Assembly: GCA_029237695.1 (NCBI GenBank) | Contig: CM055280.1 | Span: 28,958,560-29,022,559 of the forward strand | Source of the DNA: Conchocele bisecta | Lineage: Eukaryota > Mollusca > Bivalvia > Lucinida > Thyasiridae | Reading direction: 5' to 3' | Length of the DNA: 64,000 bases | Part shown: positions 55,076-64,000 of the stretch, one piece after another | How the letters are laid out: each line of letters starts with the position of its first letter | Position numbering within the stretch: the first letter of the stretch is position 1 | Notes under the pieces: model-generated | Seen by the model: only the letters and a program-made list of their open reading frames with translations | Database searches by the model: none | Told to the model about the DNA's origin: nothing | Position numbers and translations under genes: made by a program

Positions 55076-55682
55076 TATAATAATTTGAATTTTTATGTTC
55101 TGCATAATTTTATTCTATAAAATTATTTTTGTATAATATAACAAAATATCCTAAACACAATGACATTTTTATTCACAGTAAAATGGGTTTTAAAAGCACT
55201 ATTTATAACTACGTTGTTGGAAACTTTGCATAAATTTGCATAAATATAAACCTCCATAACATTTGAATGAGCTGGAATTTTTTAGTAGGGTTTTCAACAT
55301 TTAGTTTGTATTGGCATTCTCTATCTTTATGATCGAAAAAAAAATTGTTTATTTGACCTTTAACATCAATCATTCAAATTTATCGACTTTCAACATGAGC
55401 CCCGAGGACATGCTCAACGTATACTTCAAGTTAATTGTCCTCATTGAAAATGTTGAACCGTTCAAGTATGTTCATTTAAAGTTTGATATTTTAATATTGT
55501 ATTTCCTTAAAGTTTGAAATTCCTTGTTTATACAAGACCCCTGTGAGGCACTGGGGCAGGATTGTGTACACAATTGTCACTGATAGTCTCATATAATTGT
55601 ATCCCCCAGACGATAGTCGGGGATACTATGTATTTGACGGATCAACTGTGGCTATGCAGTTTACAGTTGAACAAAGACTATA

Positions 55683-56260
55683 CAGGTTGGCGACCCATTT
55701 TCGGACAGAAATCAACGGTTTTTTTTATCACAATTTAATATTTGTTGTCGGAAAGTCATTATCTTTACACAGATAACTATGTCAGCTCTGACACATCAAC
55801 TACCGTGAAACAGAAAACAATCAGTTGAAGTACTTCCGAAAAATGGGGATCTGAAAGGGGTAATTAAAGTGGTAATTAAATTTACCAGACAGGATCCATT
55901 TTCTGGACACTAAGTTGTTTGGTGATATTTCAACATAACCAACATTGAGAAACCATAAATTTTAAAATAAGTTTTTTCTTATTTTATTCGACTGTTAAAA
56001 TCGGACAACAGAATATTTTTCCCCATTCTGAGTCACATGTCGATTCGTATTCTGTGCATGTACACATATTGCTGAAAGAAATAACATATTTTATCACATT
56101 TAACTAATCTGATGTGAACTTCTTCGCATCTTGTGACTTGATGTAAACAGTGGAATGATAGAGAGCAAAAATCGAGAACAAAAACACACAAGCAGGCTTT
56201 TACGCGGGTGTCCGGAAAAAATGGGTCCGTCCGGAAAATGGGTCGCCAACCTATAGTCTT
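55683..56260. mobile_element. MITE with CAGGTTGGCGACCCATTTTC ends
   Basis: Left TACAGGTTGGCGACCCATTT and right AAATGGGTCGCCAACCTATA are inverse; both are flanked by GACTATA-like sequence. A Helitron-like start (ATTGTATCCCCCAGACGATA) lies just upstream at 55596. Confidence 0.65.
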
Positions 56261-57807
56261 TTTATGTATTACACAGTGATTTTCTGATTTTTGAAAATGA
56301 CATGTTTATTTCCTACAATAATTTGTTTGGATTTACCCAATTGTATGACAACTGAAAAAGAGAGTTGTTGTTAGTGAATACCACTTCACATTGTACACCT
56401 CGATAGAGTAATTGTATCATCACACTCCTAGTTAGCAACGTACATTTCAGAGCTACAACGTGCAAAGCAACATAAAATAATCTCTCAACGCTACATAAAA
56501 TAATCTCTCCAACCTACAAAATTAAAAAATCTCTCAATCAGGATTTTTTCCGAGGCATTGGTAAGTTTCACAGGCGATATCATTTATACTATGTATACCT
56601 CAGAGAAATTGCAGTTGCTATTTAGGATAGTGACCATGATCACCTATCTTAAGTAAAACCAATTTGAGTGTAAGCATTATTTTAGTCCTCATGCTATCTG
56701 ATTTGCAAATGTGATAATGAAGAATTCTACAGCACAATATGTAATTATGTTTGATTTCAATTAAAACTTTCCATAGTATACGATTTGCTCTTGTATATAC
56801 ATCAATACCATGGTTGTCTGACATCCAGGATTTATGGCATTGTTCGCCGATTCATGCAAACACTGTTCTTCTCACATTTACATCTGGTGTGACAAATGTT
56901 GGTCTGTGATCATCAGGCATATCGTCAGCGGAACCATCAACACCATGTTGCTCCAAATGACTATTTGGTTCACTGGGCGCATTGTTCATCATTCCGGCAG
57001 TAAATAACCTCAGTGGCGTAGATTTCACCGTGCGGATCCTGTGCTGGCTCCATGCATTTCTCCACATCAGCAGCCTTTCATTTATTTTATCTACTAGACA
57101 TAGTGCAAGGCATACAGATGAACCTCATTTAGCGCATCTAACAGACCCTGATCTTCCTAAAGTAAAATAACTCGTAGTAATAACTGAGCACCCCATCGTA
57201 TACATCCCTCCAGAGACGTTCAATCCTTTGGTTATGAGTGCTCTTCCAGTGATCATACTACCCCTGTCTGTGCCACGAACAGCAATCATAAAATCTGCTA
57301 CTTTACAGTTCTCCTGACCATGATCAGACCTCACTCTTAAGGGTGTACCATACTCCTCGATCCCATGCTTGAAGCATGTGAATATTGTTTCCGCCTTGTT
57401 ATTATCTGTACATTCCAAGAATGTAACCAGACGACTAAATCCATCTATTCCTCCAACAATAACTAGATGCCAACGAATTAGTTTGTGGTTTGTATCTATG
57501 TGCCACAAATGATTTGGGCCAGGTACATTATATGTGCGTCTTTTTAATCTTCTTTTTCTCCGTTCCCGGATGCCTTCTTCGTCTAACCTATGTAGGCATT
57601 CTCTCAGTCTTGATCTTTGTACCTGTATTAATGTAGTAAAACAGTATAAGGGAATGACAGTTGATGTATAAATCAGGCAGAGGTTTAAATAATAGGCATT
57701 TTGTGACAAAAACTAATATTGTGGGCTATTGTTACCATCATAGTTATATTTTTAAGCGACTGTGTCTTCGAGGAAAAAAAACAAATGGTATGAAATTCAG
57801 TAGTGTG

Positions 57808-58165
57808 TGTGCAATGATGGTGGCTCTAGACCTAATAGTATTGAAGAGACTTAACTAAAAACGTTAACCAAGGAAAATGTAATTCAAGCAGAAAAGTGGG
57901 TCAAGGTCACATGAGGATCACATATATGAGAGTGGTTATTGATGTACTATTGAACACTGCTAGGCGATGAATGTGTGCAAGTTTGGTGGCTCTAGACCTA
58001 ATAGTATTGAGACTTGATCAAAAACCAAGTTAACCAAGGAAAATAACTAAGTAATTTAAGAGAAAAAGTTGGTCACGGTTACAAGAGGGTCACATATTTG
58101 GGAGTGGTTATTGATGTACACTGCTAGGCGATGAATGTGTGCAAGAATGGTCGCTCTAGCAAGCT
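57808..58165 (+). repeat. 155-bp tandem repeat, about 2.2 copies
   Basis: Landmark GTGGCTCTAGACCTAATAGT recurs at about 57821 and 57990; GGCGATGAATGTGTGCAAG closes each unit. Confidence 0.75.
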
Positions 58166-58284
58166 GTCCATTTCCTATCAATTCCTATAAATTTGACAAT
58201 CCCTACAGGGATAGATACTTCCCCTTTATTTTCTCAATATCCCTATAAAACACTTATTTTATGCCCCCACAAATTTATTTGGCG

Positions 58285-58285
<1 letters not shown>

Positions 58286-58316
<31 letters not shown>
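58286..58316 (+). repeat. Uninterrupted G31 tract
   Basis: Thirty-one consecutive G flanked by GCGC and CGGGGGCAT; the length may be unreliable in assembly. Able to form G-quadruplexes. Confidence 0.9.
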
Positions 58317-59708
58317 CGGGGGCATTAGAATTTACCCTTGCCCGTGCGTTTAAGTCTGTTTGTTTCTCCTACACTATACCACAAATATCTACCAAACGTG
58401 CACACAATAATCACCTACTGATCAGAATCACAGACTGACATATAGCACTTGATCTTCATATGACCTTGACCTACTTTTTTCCACTTAAATGACTTAGCCA
58501 TTTTGAACACCTTGTGCGTTTAAGTCCGTTTCTCAGCCCCTCTACCACAGCAGGGGTCTGGGGGTCCTCCCCCATGAAAATTTGAAAAACAACATCATTT
58601 GACACAATTTCCCGGCACATCAGGGCCACAACTGCACGAAGCAAAATAGACAAAAATTGGATATTTTTTTTGCAAAAACAATCGGTTCTCCAGTCTTTAC
58701 CCTTACAGCTAAACGCCATCCGTCGGATGGAGATAGACACCAATGACAGACCACTTTATAAGGCTCTAATTTCGATTGATAAAAATAAGATTTGTGAGGT
58801 AAATGAAATTTTGATTAGAATGACTGTATGCTATTCTGAAAATGAAAGGGGGGTGTCTGGGGGTCCTCCCCCAGGAGAATTTGAAAAAATAACATCATTT
58901 CACACAATTTCCCTGGCAAAAAATGATCATTGCCCGAAAATAAATTCCTGATTTTTTTTTTTCAATTCACATGCCTTAAATAATCGAAAAAAACTCATAT
59001 CTTTCATATCTTTCGATTTTTCTTAATTTTTAGTATGTCATTCAGTAGTCATTAACCAGTCAAAAAACACTGAGATACCTTCTGTTGCAATTAGTGCCGG
59101 GTTGCTTCACTATATCGTCAGAATGACTGGTCTAAAACTCTGAAATATCAACCGTTCCTCAAGCACCTGTGCGTTAAACAATACTCAATCAATCTTCGAA
59201 TATTCGAGCTAAAAATCAATACCCAATATTTTTGGCATCTTACCTTTACATTTTTTTCTTGTAGTATCCTTCTTATCATTTCTTCTCCACATTGAGGATA
59301 TTCGTTCAGTGTTTCTACCAATACATCATCTAAATCGTCATCGTCTATTTTCGTGAACTGTAGTTTTGAAATATTGTACTGTCTCATTCTACGTAAAGAG
59401 TACTTTCTGAAACACACAGAGCTCGACTAGCATCAGCGATGGAGAATCCGGCTTCGAAAAGACTTTCAATTGCGACTTTTGGAATGTTGAAGCATCCAGA
59501 TGTTCTGTTCCTAGAGGTTTCATTTCCAAATGTGATGCATTCCACACGCAGCTTCATGATTATCGTCTTGTCTACCAAACCTAAGCATTGAAAGTCGTAC
59601 AAAGAGAGATGGCAAATAATGTCTGGACTGATTTTCTGATCAATAAAACTGTTAATTTGCACTGGGTTTAGATTCAGCTTTTGCAGAATTACTTTTCATG
59701 TCTCTGCC

Positions 59709-59780
59709 CGCCATTGTTGTTGTTGTTGTTGTTGTTGTTACCGGTGTCGATATAAATGTGCTTCCGTGAAAAATTACCTA
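59709..59780 (-). promoter_or_regulatory. Inner TIR segment with shared 5' leader and start codon, right
   Basis: Inverse copy of 49176-49236 with a longer (GTT)n run. It ends in the ATG of the transposase gene. Confidence 0.65.
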
Positions 59781-59784
59781 TCTA

Positions 59785-61065
59785 TATAAAGAAGTTACCA
59801 CACCATATAATGAAGTTTGCACACTATATAAAGAAGTTTGCACATCGTATAAAGAAGTTACCACACCATATAAAGAAGTTTGCACACTATATAAAGAAGT
59901 TTGCACATCGTATAAAGAAGTTACCACACCATATAAAGAAGTTTGCACACTATTATATAAAGAAGTTTACACACATATAAAGAAGTTAGCACACCATATA
60001 AAGAAGTTACCACACCATAAAGAAGTTAGCACACATATAAAGAAGTTACCACACCATATAAAGAATGTTAAAGACACACCATATAAAGAAGTTACCACAT
60101 CATATAAAGAAGTTAGCACACCATATAAAGAAGTTACCACACCATATAAAGAAGTTAGCACACCATATAAAGAAGTTACCACACCATATAAAGAAGTTAG
60201 CACACCATATAAAGAAGTTACCACATCATATAAAGAAGTTACCACACCATATAAAGACGTAAGCACATCGTATAAAGAAGTTACCACACCATATAAAGAA
60301 GTAAGCACATCATATAAAGAAGTTACCACACCATATAAAGAAGTTAGCAATCACATATATAAGCCTTTAAGCACCATCCCGAAGTTTAGCACACCATAAA
60401 GAAGTTACCACATCATATAAAGAATGTTAAGCACACAAATAAAGAATTACCAACACCATATAAAGAAGTTAGCAACACCATATAAAGAAGTTACCACATC
60501 ATAAAGAAGTTTCCACACCATAAAAAACTTAAGCACATCGAATAAAGAAAGTTACCCACACCATATAAAGAAGTAAGCACATCATATAAAGAAGTTTACC
60601 ACACCATATAAAAGAAGTTAGCACCACCACCATAAAGAAGTTAAGCACATCATATAAAGAAGTTACCACACCATACCCAAAGAAAGTTAGCACAACCATA
60701 TAGTTACCACAACCATAGAAGTTACCACACCATATAAAGAAGTTACCACATCATATAAAGAAGTTACCACACCATATAAAGACGTAAGCACATCGTATAA
60801 AGAAGTTACCACACCATATAAAGAAGTAAGCACATCATATAAAGAAGTTACCACACCATATAAAGAAGTTACCACACCATATAAAGAAGTTACCACATCA
60901 TATAAAGAAGTTACCACACCATATAAAGAAGTAAGCACATCATATAAAGAAGTTACCACACCATATAAAGAAGTAAGCACATCATATAAAAGAAGTTAAC
61001 ACACCATATAAAGAAGTTACCACACCATATAAAGAGTTAACCACCAACCATATAAGGAGGTTTGC
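59785..61065 (-). repeat. 21-bp minisatellite, right TIR, about 60 copies
   Basis: Inverse of the left array (ACCACACCATATAAAGAAGTT), twice as long and with many small indels, especially at 60350-60720. Confidence 0.92.
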
Positions 61066-61886
61066 ACATCATATATGTATGTATGTGCATATAAGACAGC
61101 TATGGCGTTCCATAGAGAAATGAACAATAACAAATACAAATTGTAAAGTTGCTGTTTTATTCAATATTTACATGTAATTATACGTCAAATAAACCGTCAA
61201 ATAAACCGCTATGTTCCGCTTTGCGTCTATACATAATACTGGTATTCCCAGTGTCTAAAAATAGCACATAGCACAGTGGTTGGAATAAATATACAAACGG
61301 AAAATATAAACAAAACAATGTCAGTATACAATTATAAACACTATAAATTAACGCCTGAAGAATTCCATGATCTCGGTTTGTTTGGTATTGGCACATCTTC
61401 TGTCAAAGTTAAATTTAAGTAAAAGTTTGTTCATGACACATAACGCATTCAAGTCCTTTTCATAACGCCCGTAATTCACGCCGCTATTGTTTGCGATTCG
61501 TGATTTAATGTCATCCCGCGTCAAGGGAAACTACTCAACGCGACCGCCCTCAATGGGAATTCGCACCTCGTTAGACAAACAGCTGACCACAGATTTACCT
61601 GTTCGAGTTATTAGCGATAATTACCACTGTTTGACCGTCCACGGGACTAATCCACAGGTTCGACTGTTCGAGTAATTCATAGTTCGAGTTTAAGGTGTTT
61701 TATTACATTAATTATATAGGAAATTTGCCGGGACTGTCGAATCAGTTCGAGTTTTCCATGGTGTTCGAGCCAGACCTGTTCTAGTTATCGAAGTTCTACT
61801 GTACTTGTTTTTTCTGTTCAATTTTATAAAATTAGTTTGATAATGTCTTTTACAGTGTTTTAATGCTGTAGAAACACCGTGACTTA

Positions 61887-62181
61887 TTAGATCGATTCTA
61901 TCTTTCTAACTGACTTTCCGATTTGAATTATTACTAAACGATAATACTTGCGAGCACGTAATCCCTTGTTAACCATTCGATGAGTAGCCTGAGTGCCACC
62001 ACATGGTGGACATAGCAGTGACTCGGACTTGGTCCCTACCCCACAATGTCGACATGGGCGAGGCGAATCGGAACCTCTTCGCATCCATGCACGGTGATGT
62101 TTTGCAATATTCGTAAATACCGGTGCGAAAACATCTCTCGTGACTACCTGTCTTCAACCATGCACACTTAACTAGAACCAT
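61887..62181 (-). pseudogene. Small Cys/His-rich Polinton protein, one frame break
   Basis: ATG 62179-62181 lies 2-3 bp inside the right TIR boundary, so the TIR likely holds its promoter. The first frame (to about 62090) has C and H residues (CAWLKTGSHERCFRTG, YCKTS). The second frame (62084-61887) has CRHCGVGTKSESLLCPPCGG, a zinc-ribbon-like C..C...C..C cluster, and a basic tail. About 95 codons. Possibly a DNA-binding or regulatory protein; no family assigned. Confidence 0.5.
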
Positions 62182-62183
62182 TA

Positions 62184-62379
62184 TGTTGTATATACTGAGT
62201 ATAACATAGGGATTTTTATCTCTAATAGGGTGTATCTTCTCATGTCATAAATATATGGTCTCGCGGTAGTAGTATATAAGAGTCACAAATGATACCATCA
62301 TTATGCTGTGGAAGGTGCCGCGCGTAGCTGGCACCTTCCATAGGTGATGGTGGTATCATTGTGACTCTTATATACTACT
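62184..62379 (-). repeat. Polinton right TIR
   Basis: Inverse of the left TIR with the same internal palindrome (about 62268-62379). The inner edge lies 2-3 bp from the start codon of the small C/H-rich gene. Confidence 0.9.
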
Positions 62380-63342
62380 CGAGTACATGACATGCATGTG
62401 GGGTTTTTGTTGCATGTGGGGTGCACCCCATACGCAACTATATCTTAATGAACTCCATCACTTCTGAAAAGCCCAAAAAAAGCAATAAAAGATTGACACC
62501 CCAGAGGATGATGGTCAAAACCGTCCGTCCATCCAAACCCCAAGCCCAGGGTCAAGGTCACATACTTAGTGCTTCCAAAACTTTAACGCTCGGGTAAATA
62601 TCTTATAATTTCTATTCCCTTTCACGGATCAGCTTCATACTTCATATACGCATTGCTCTAATGGTCCTCTACTGTCCTGTGCCAAATCCACGTTCGTCCT
62701 GCCCCCGCCAAGCCCAGGGTCAAGGTCACATACTTAGTGGTTCAAAAACTTTAACGCTCAGGTAAATATCTTATAATTTCTGTTTTCTTTCACGGATCAG
62801 CTTCATACTTCATATACGCATTGCTCTAATGGTCCTTTACCGCCTTGTGCCAAATCTACGTTTGTCCTGCCCCCGCCAAGCCCAGGGTCAAGGTCCATAC
62901 TTAGTGCTTCAAAAACTTTAACGCTCGGGTAAATGTTTCATAATTTCTTCATCCTTTAACCAATCTGCTTCATATTTCATATACACATTGCTCTAATGGT
63001 CCTCTACCGCCCTGTGCCAAATTCACGTTCGTCCTGCCCCTGCCAAGCCCAGGGTCAAGGTCACATACTTGGTGCTTCCAAAACTGTAAACATCTTATAA
63101 TTTCTGTTTCCTTTCACGGATCAGCTTCATACTTCATATACGCATGGCTCTAATGGTCCTCTACTGCCCTGTGCCAAATCCATATATGCCCTGCCCCCGC
63201 CAAGCCCAGGGTCAAGGTCACATACTTGGTGCTTCAAAAACTTTAACGCTGAGGTAAAAAAAAAAAAATTTGAAATTTGGCCTCAATTATTATCAGAGCG
63301 ATATGTGGGGCATCCGTGTTCTATGAACACATTTTCTAGTTC
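62380..63342 (+). mobile_element. Right part of the Helitron-like/pearl repeat hosting the Polinton
   Basis: Begins with the second CGAGT copy. A (GTCC)n remnant near 62522 is followed by five 157-bp units (62530-63250) like those at 16825-17795. It ends ATATGTGGGGCATCCGTGTT and TTTTCTAGTT at 63342. Confidence 0.65.
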
Positions 63343-64000
63343 TGCTAATGTTGTGCATCTGGTAGTGTAAACAAGACGGTTAACAGCATACTGGATCAGC
63401 ATATACAAATTGATATTTTACTTGAAGCAGTAAATATATAAAAAAAGATATGTCTGTGACTCGTGAAAATGTTCTACAATTAATTAATCAAATGGTGTTT
63501 TCCGGTGAAAAAACATTTTTCTGTAAAGAATATGTGATTTTGCTTGTATCTGTGTCATGCTGGCATGATTTCAGTTGCAGAAGAGCGAAACTGCTGCTCT
63601 GAATTGTCGTCTGAAATATTTGCAGCCATTTTATCTGTCAGAAAGGCAGGTCTGTATCTCGAAAAGAAAACGGTCGATACCAGTACATACTATGATCATC
63701 AGTGGTGACAATGTGTGATTGCAAAATTGTTAGAATTAGCAAGTATTAGTGCAAAGTCTGCACGGTATATTTGACATCCATGAACATTGCACATGTGCAA
63801 TAGGTGGCCGCTGCCAAGTAAATGCAGATTTGGGCCCATTTTGTGTAAACACAGCAGAGTGCAGACAGCCTGTGTATTATGTCTGAATTGGCTTTTATTG
63901 TTAATATAGCTCTTGTAATCATTTAGAATAAACAATTTGAAAATGGACGAAATCTGAATTCTTCACCGTGGTCATTCATTTGTTGGGGGGTATACTGGAG
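63343..64000. other. Host intergenic DNA, nothing recognised
   Basis: AT-rich sequence without recognisable repeat or gene. Confidence 0.4.

Larger units (their letters stand above)
53321..56851. other. Gene-free centre of the nested transposon, filled with small repeats
   Basis: Holds Helitron-like starts (53324, 53985, 55596), MITEs (53413-53682, 55683-56260), GTAAATGACGTC repeats (53684-53960) and a SINE (54665-55075), listed separately where clear. No gene seen. Confidence 0.5.
57623..59243 (-). other. Intron of the transposase gene, with repeats
   Basis: Phase-0 intron (donor GTAAG, acceptor TTAATACAG). It contains a tandem repeat (57808-58165), a Helitron-like start with a G31 tract (58255-58340) and a duplicated GTCTGGGGGTCCTCCCCCA hairpin (58555, 58853). 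Confidence 0.55.
56852..59718 (-). pseudogene. DDE integrase-type transposase (IS3EU-like), two exons, frame-broken
   Basis: Starts at the TIR ATG (59718). Exon 1 (59718-59244) has a one-base frame change near 59695, a SAM-like helical start (FIDQKISPDIICHLSLYDFQ) and a helix-turn-helix (FEAGFSIADASRALCVSEST), then a conserved-looking GEEMIRRILQEKNVK before donor GTAAG at 59243. Exon 2 begins at 57622 (VQRSRLRECLHRLDEEGIR). Catalytic residues lie in PNHLWHIDTNHKL (D, about 57495), RVRSDHGQEN (D, about 57320) and NQRIERLW (E, about 57222): complete triad, spacing near 58 and 33 residues. Frame breaks lie near 57243 and 57120. The tail from 57067 to 56852 is acidic and low in structure. It presumably cuts and joins the element ends. 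Confidence 0.7.
48517..61114. mobile_element. 12.6-kb IS3EU-like DNA transposon with minisatellite TIRs
   Basis: Inverted ends TATGGAACGCCATAGCTGTC (48517) and its inverse (ending 61114) are flanked by GAGAAA (48511-48516 and 61115-61120). The TIRs continue through a 21-bp minisatellite and into ACACCGGTAACAACAACAAC plus ATGGCGG, ending at about 49236 and 59709. Two genes read inward from the TIRs: a SAM/HECT-like gene (plus) and a DDE integrase-type transposase (minus). Six-base duplications and an rve-like transposase fit the IS3EU type; the class name is a judgement without database search. Confidence 0.75.
48334..61801. mobile_element. pogo/Tigger-type non-autonomous element, TA target duplication, split by a second transposon
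   Basis: Ends CAGTAGAACTTCGATCGC (48334) and GCGATAACT-free inverse ATCGAAGTTCTACTG (61787-61801) are flanked by TA on both sides. Inside each end GTTCGAG motifs are repeated. The remaining own sequence is 48334-48510 plus 61121-61801, about 860 bp, too short for a transposase. CAGTAGAAC-type ends and TA duplications are typical of the pogo/Tigger group of Tc1/mariner elements. Confidence 0.7.
31104..62379. mobile_element. Maverick/Polinton (adintovirus-like endogenous virus)
   Basis: Terminal inverted repeats of 196 bp (31104-31299 and 62184-62379) begin AGTAGTATATAAGAGTCAC, and both ends are flanked by CGAGT (31099-31103, 62380-62384; a sixth base A is ambiguous). The span is 31.3 kb; subtracting the nested insertion at 48334-61801 leaves about 17.8 kb, the usual Polinton size. 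It carries protein-primed-type polymerase B, retroviral-type integrase, A32-like ATPase and jelly-roll capsid genes, which define the family. Most long genes have frame breaks, so this copy is probably dead, though some indels could be assembly errors. Confidence 0.92.

Noticed and set aside
61178..61396. 72-codon ORF as a pogo transposase C-terminus
   Set aside because: No DDE or CENP-B-like motif is visible, and the remaining pogo-like sequence is too short to hold a transposase.

Overview
This window looks like nuclear DNA of a bivalve mollusc. The background is AT-rich and non-coding. It is packed with SINE-like repeats ending in GCCGTTAAAC plus short simple repeats, Helitron-like/pearl-type repeats with 150-180 bp tandem cores, and foldback MITEs. 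No convincing single-copy host gene is visible. The species assignment is an inference from repeat style. The coding content belongs to three kinds of mobile, partly virus-like DNA.

Region 1 (1-8524; the left end lies outside the window by an estimated 427 bp) is a large palindrome. Two arms of about 3.45 kb (1-3449 and 4648-8097) flank a unique core of 1.2 kb. Each arm carries a small C2H2 zinc-finger/coiled-coil gene, a long gene of unrecognised family with replication-initiator-like motifs (function only suggested), a 75-bp duplication and, near the termini, many ATCCACAATTG repeats. The core adds a different 3' end to the long gene on each side, one of them an intact membrane/coiled-coil ORF. 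The right terminus shares 29 of its last 31 bases with the terminus of the Polinton in region 3, so both may have been inserted by the same kind of integrase.

Region 2 (8525-31103) is gene-poor host DNA. It holds satellites, Helitron-like composites, SINEs, foldback elements and repeats nested in one another.

Region 3 (31104-62379) is a Maverick/Polinton (adintovirus-like endogenous virus) with 196-bp TIRs and a CGAGT target duplication. It sits inside a Helitron-like/pearl repeat whose halves flank it (31001-31103 and 62380-63342). It carries a protein-primed-type DNA polymerase B, a retroviral-type integrase, an A32-like packaging ATPase, a double-jelly-roll major capsid protein, a probable minor capsid protein, a repeat-rich coiled-coil protein with a conserved head (fibre-like), and several small membrane proteins. 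Most long genes have frame breaks; several short ones are intact. No adenain-type protease was recognised.

Region 4 is nested in region 3. A pogo/Tigger-type non-autonomous element (48334-61801, TA duplication) is interrupted by a 12.6-kb DNA transposon (48517-61114, GAGAAA duplication). Its long TIRs are built of 21-bp minisatellites and extend through the start codons of two convergent, intron-containing genes. One encodes a SAM-C2HC-HECT-like protein, the other a DDE integrase-type transposase resembling the IS3EU group. The order of insertion is therefore host Helitron-like repeat, then Polinton, then pogo-like element, then IS3EU-like element, then small MITEs, SINEs and Helitron-like pieces.

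After 62380 the interrupted Helitron-like host repeat resumes with its 160-bp tandem array, followed by unannotatable host DNA.
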